Below the pieces are notes generated by a model. It did no database searches and was not told the DNA's origin. It was given only the letters and a program-made list of their open reading frames with translations. 64,000 bases of DNA from Caulobacteraceae bacterium. GTDB taxonomy: Bacteria; Pseudomonadota; Alphaproteobacteria; Caulobacterales; Aquidulcibacteraceae. This document shows positions 62,447 through 64,000 of this stretch, in pieces. Made by a program: the position numbers and the translations under genes. Every line of letters begins with the position of its first letter. The first letter of the stretch is position 1. The stretch covers positions 117,753-181,752 of the forward strand of contig JADJCG010000008.1 of assembly GCA_016703335.1 (NCBI GenBank), given 5' to 3'.

Positions 62447-62960
62447 TGTCGTTCGCGTCGCTCGTGCGCCCTATGGTGTCGAGCCGCGCTTGCAGCGATA
62501 GGCGATCGAGACCCGCGAACGGCAGATTGACGAAGACAGCGATGCGGTTCTGCAGCGCGCCGTAAGCGTTGGCGAAGGCGCGCGCGATTTCGACTGGGCT
62601 TCCCGCAGCTGCCGCCGGGTCGGGCACGCCCCAATGCGCTGTCATCGGCTGGCCAGGCCAGATCGGACAAACTTCTCCGGCTGCGTTGTCGCAAACGGTG
62701 AAGACGAAATCGAGCGGCGGCGCGCCCGCTTGGGCGAACTCATCCCAGCTCTTGGAGCGAAACGCGCTCACGTCGAAATTGAGCCGCTTCAGCAAAGCAA
62801 GAGTCTCGGGATGCACTTCGCCTTTCGGCATCGAGCCTGCGGAGAATGCATTGAACTTGCCGCCGCCAAAGCGCTGCAGGATGGCCTCAGCCATCACCGA
62901 GCGCGCCGAATTGCCGGTGCACAGGAAGAGCACGTTGTAGGCGCGATGTGCGTCGCTCAT
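62436..62960 (-). CDS. arsC: Arsenate reductase, low-molecular-weight phosphatase type
   Basis: From MSDAHRAYNVLFLCTGNSARS (174 residues) the P-loop CTGNSARS carries the catalytic Cys and Arg. FDVSAFRSKSWDEF and VFTVCDNAAGEVCPIWPG supply the further conserved region with the cysteines used with thioredoxin or glutathione, and HWGVPDPAAAAG the Asp general acid. It reduces arsenate to arsenite. The product overlaps arsN2 by 11 bases. Confidence 0.93.
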   Translation of the reverse strand: MSDAHRAYNVLFLCTGNSARSVMAEAILQRFGGGKFNAFSAGSMPKGEVHPETLALLKRLNFDVSAFRSKSWDEFAQAGAPPLDFVFTVCDNAAGEVCPIWPGQPMTAHWGVPDPAAAAGSPVEIARAFANAYGALQNRIAVFVNLPFAGLDRLSLQARLDTIGRTSDANDNVA

Positions 62961-62982
62961 GATTTGACCTCCCCAAGCCATT

Positions 62983-63444
62983 TCAAACGATAGTTTCGAG
63001 TTCTCGCGGCCCGCAGCAGGGCGCCGGTTTGGTCGCGGCGTGCGATTCTGGCGCCGCGGTCTCGGCGCCGCCCCCATAGGTCGTGGCCTCTCCCGTGGTG
63101 AGAAAGGTCTCCCAGGCGACGCCCTGGGGATCATTGATCCAAGACTTCTCCGAGCGGGCATAGCAGCACGTCGTCTTGCCTTCTTCGAACACAGGCGCGT
63201 CGGCGGCCTTCAGGCGCTCGTACACTTCAGCGAGTTCGCCGGGGGTCTCGACCTGGATGCCAAGATGGCGCACGCCCGCGCCGTCTTGGCGGGTCGAGAT
63301 GGCGAAGTTCACCCGCGGATCATCGAGCATCCATTTGGCGTAGTCGTCCTTACGCATGGTCGGCTCGCTCGCAAACAGGCCCGAATAAAATCGGATCGAT
63401 TGATCAAGGTCGGTGACACCGACATGCACATGCAGACGTTTCAT
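62983..63444 (-). CDS. arsI: ArsI-type C-As lyase (vicinal-oxygen-chelate dioxygenase)
   Basis: The 153-residue protein (MKRLHVHVGVTDLDQSIRFY) has the VOC fold: first metal ligand in LHVHVGV, second in RHLGIQVE, and third in GVAWETFLTT. The vicinal cysteines in GKTTCCYARSEKSW are the pair ArsI uses to bind trivalent organoarsenicals. The tail ends with another CC (PAPCCGPRE). It would break methyl- or aryl-arsenicals down to arsenite. It overlaps arsR by four bases. CadI-type cadmium proteins are the alternative. Confidence 0.88.
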   Translation of the reverse strand: MKRLHVHVGVTDLDQSIRFYSGLFASEPTMRKDDYAKWMLDDPRVNFAISTRQDGAGVRHLGIQVETPGELAEVYERLKAADAPVFEEGKTTCCYARSEKSWINDPQGVAWETFLTTGEATTYGGGAETAAPESHAATKPAPCCGPRELETIV

Positions 63445-63770
63445 GAGGCTTTTCTCCGTTTGGGCGCGGCCGCCGGCGCGCACCTTGCGCCGCCGCAGCA
63501 ATTCTCGGTGAGAAAGCCGACCAGGCCATTCATGGTGGCAAAGTCGGCGGAATAGATGAGCGATCGGCTCTCGCGGCGCTGTTCGATCAAGCCGGCGCGC
63601 GTCAGGTGCGCCAAGTGGAACGACAGCGACGAGGCAGCCAACTCGAGCTTCTCGGCAATGGCGCCGGCGGCGCGTCCTTCGGGTCCGGCCTGCACCAAGA
63701 GCCGGTAGATCGCGAGGCGATGCTCGTGTGCGAGGGCGGCAAGCGCGGCGACAGCGTCTGGGCTTTTCAT
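63441..63770 (-). CDS. arsR: ArsR-family arsenic repressor
   Basis: The 109-residue protein has a winged HTH (GAIAEKLELAASSLSFHLAHLTRAGLI) and a C-terminal cluster NCCGGARCAP that supplies three cysteines for As(III). This cysteine placement at the C-terminal dimer helix is that of one ArsR subgroup, not the helix-3/4 site of the E. coli type. It heads the operon. Confidence 0.92.
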   Translation of the reverse strand: MKSPDAVAALAALAHEHRLAIYRLLVQAGPEGRAAGAIAEKLELAASSLSFHLAHLTRAGLIEQRRESRSLIYSADFATMNGLVGFLTENCCGGARCAPAAAPKRRKAS

Positions 63771-63796
63771 TTCGATAATTCAAGTATCGTCGAAAT
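63769..63796 (-). promoter_or_regulatory. Candidate ArsR operator
   Basis: ATTTCGA at 63769-63775 and TCGAAAT at 63790-63796 form an inverted repeat that touches the arsR start codon. ArsR binding there would block the operon. Confidence 0.5.
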
Positions 63797-63866
63797 GATA
63801 TGACGTCAAGGCGCCAACATGCCCTCGGCGTTGGGCTTGTCAGCGCCGGCCGTTTCGCGGCCGTTA

Positions 63867-63880
63867 TTGATCCAGATCAA
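63867..63880 (+). promoter_or_regulatory. Perfect FNR/FixK box at the right edge
   Basis: TTGATCCAGATCAA matches the consensus fully and ends 57 bp before the start of the truncated gene. Confidence 0.85.
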
Positions 63881-63937
63881 TGCGGGAGCACGCAGCCGGA
63901 AAAGAATGACGCCAGCGTCATCTTTGGAGAGAACTCA

Positions 63938-64000
63938 TGCGCGTCACGCTGGTCCAATCGCCGCCGCAAGGCGTCCGCACGTTCCCAAGTCCGGAGGCCG
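63938..64000 (+). CDS. 5' end of a FixK-controlled gene, cut by the window edge
   Basis: The ATG at 63938 follows GGAGAG at a good distance. Only 21 residues are seen (MRVTLVQSPPQGVRTFP...). The start resembles that of B12-binding radical SAM proteins (xRVLLVxPP), but this is too short to decide. The perfect FixK box upstream implies a low-oxygen role. Confidence 0.6.

Noticed and set aside
1..64000. tRNA, rRNA, prophage or insertion-sequence genes
   Set aside because: None could be recognised by eye in any part of the window.

Overview
The window is high-GC bacterial DNA that looks like an alphaproteobacterium of the Caulobacterales type (Caulobacteraceae/Hyphomonadaceae). This is inferred from a CC0125/CC1285-type lipoprotein, a FixK/FixLJ-controlled cbb3 oxidase locus, several GGDEF-EAL proteins and a TPR-GT41 glycosyltransferase. 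No rRNA or tRNA gene, phage, IS element or CRISPR array was found.

Left part (1-13.6 kb). A gene-poor edge holds a 90-bp duplicated piece of the 3' end of a flavin monooxygenase gene. It is followed by the monooxygenase itself, a remnant of a cation/proton antiporter, a secreted phosphodiester-glycosidase-like protein, a large coiled-coil membrane protein, a TetR regulator, and a signalling cluster made of a hybrid histidine kinase, a CheY-like receiver and a REC-GGDEF-EAL protein, ending in a GNAT-like gene.

Middle part (13.9-31 kb). A CHASE4-GGDEF-EAL protein, an autotransporter and a GT41 (SPINDLY-like) glycosyltransferase lead into the most unusual gene of the window. This is a roughly 2,100-residue protein at 21934-28238 (minus) built almost wholly of about 260 octapeptides of consensus TQIAALTA. 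Octads whose second residue is not Gln recur at spacings of 3 or 4 octads, and D-(V/I)-(A/G)-E-F octads mark longer cycles of 7, 10, 14 or 17 octads. A hybrid kinase with a LOV-like PAS domain lacking the photoactive cysteine is divergent from it.

Right part (31-61 kb). This is a microaerobic-respiration island. Sites of the form TTGAT-N4-ATCAA (FNR/FixK box) lie before a HemJ-like gene, between a Crp/Fnr gene and a hemerythrin gene, before ccoN, inside the end of ccoP before ccoG, before an SDR gene, at fixK itself, before a stand-alone receiver, between a flavodoxin-fold oxidoreductase and ompW, before a nitroreductase, and before the truncated gene at the right edge. The core is ccoNOQP-ccoGHIS followed by a SulP transporter. 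FixL (haem-PAS sensor), FixJ and FixK are all present, so the island carries its own oxygen-sensing cascade. A CCC1/VIT protein, a beta-CASP nuclease, a K+ channel, a Na+/Ca2+ exchanger, TspO, an acid-phosphatase-like enzyme and several unknown proteins fill it.

Right edge (61.3-64 kb). An arsenic operon runs on the minus strand: arsR-arsI-arsC-arsN2-aquaporin.

About 27 apparent single-gene frame breaks are seen. About 15 lie in otherwise well-conserved genes and about a dozen are clustered in the octad gene. Several are one-base losses in short homopolymers. I read most of them as consensus sequencing errors, not gene decay, and give full-length coordinates across them.
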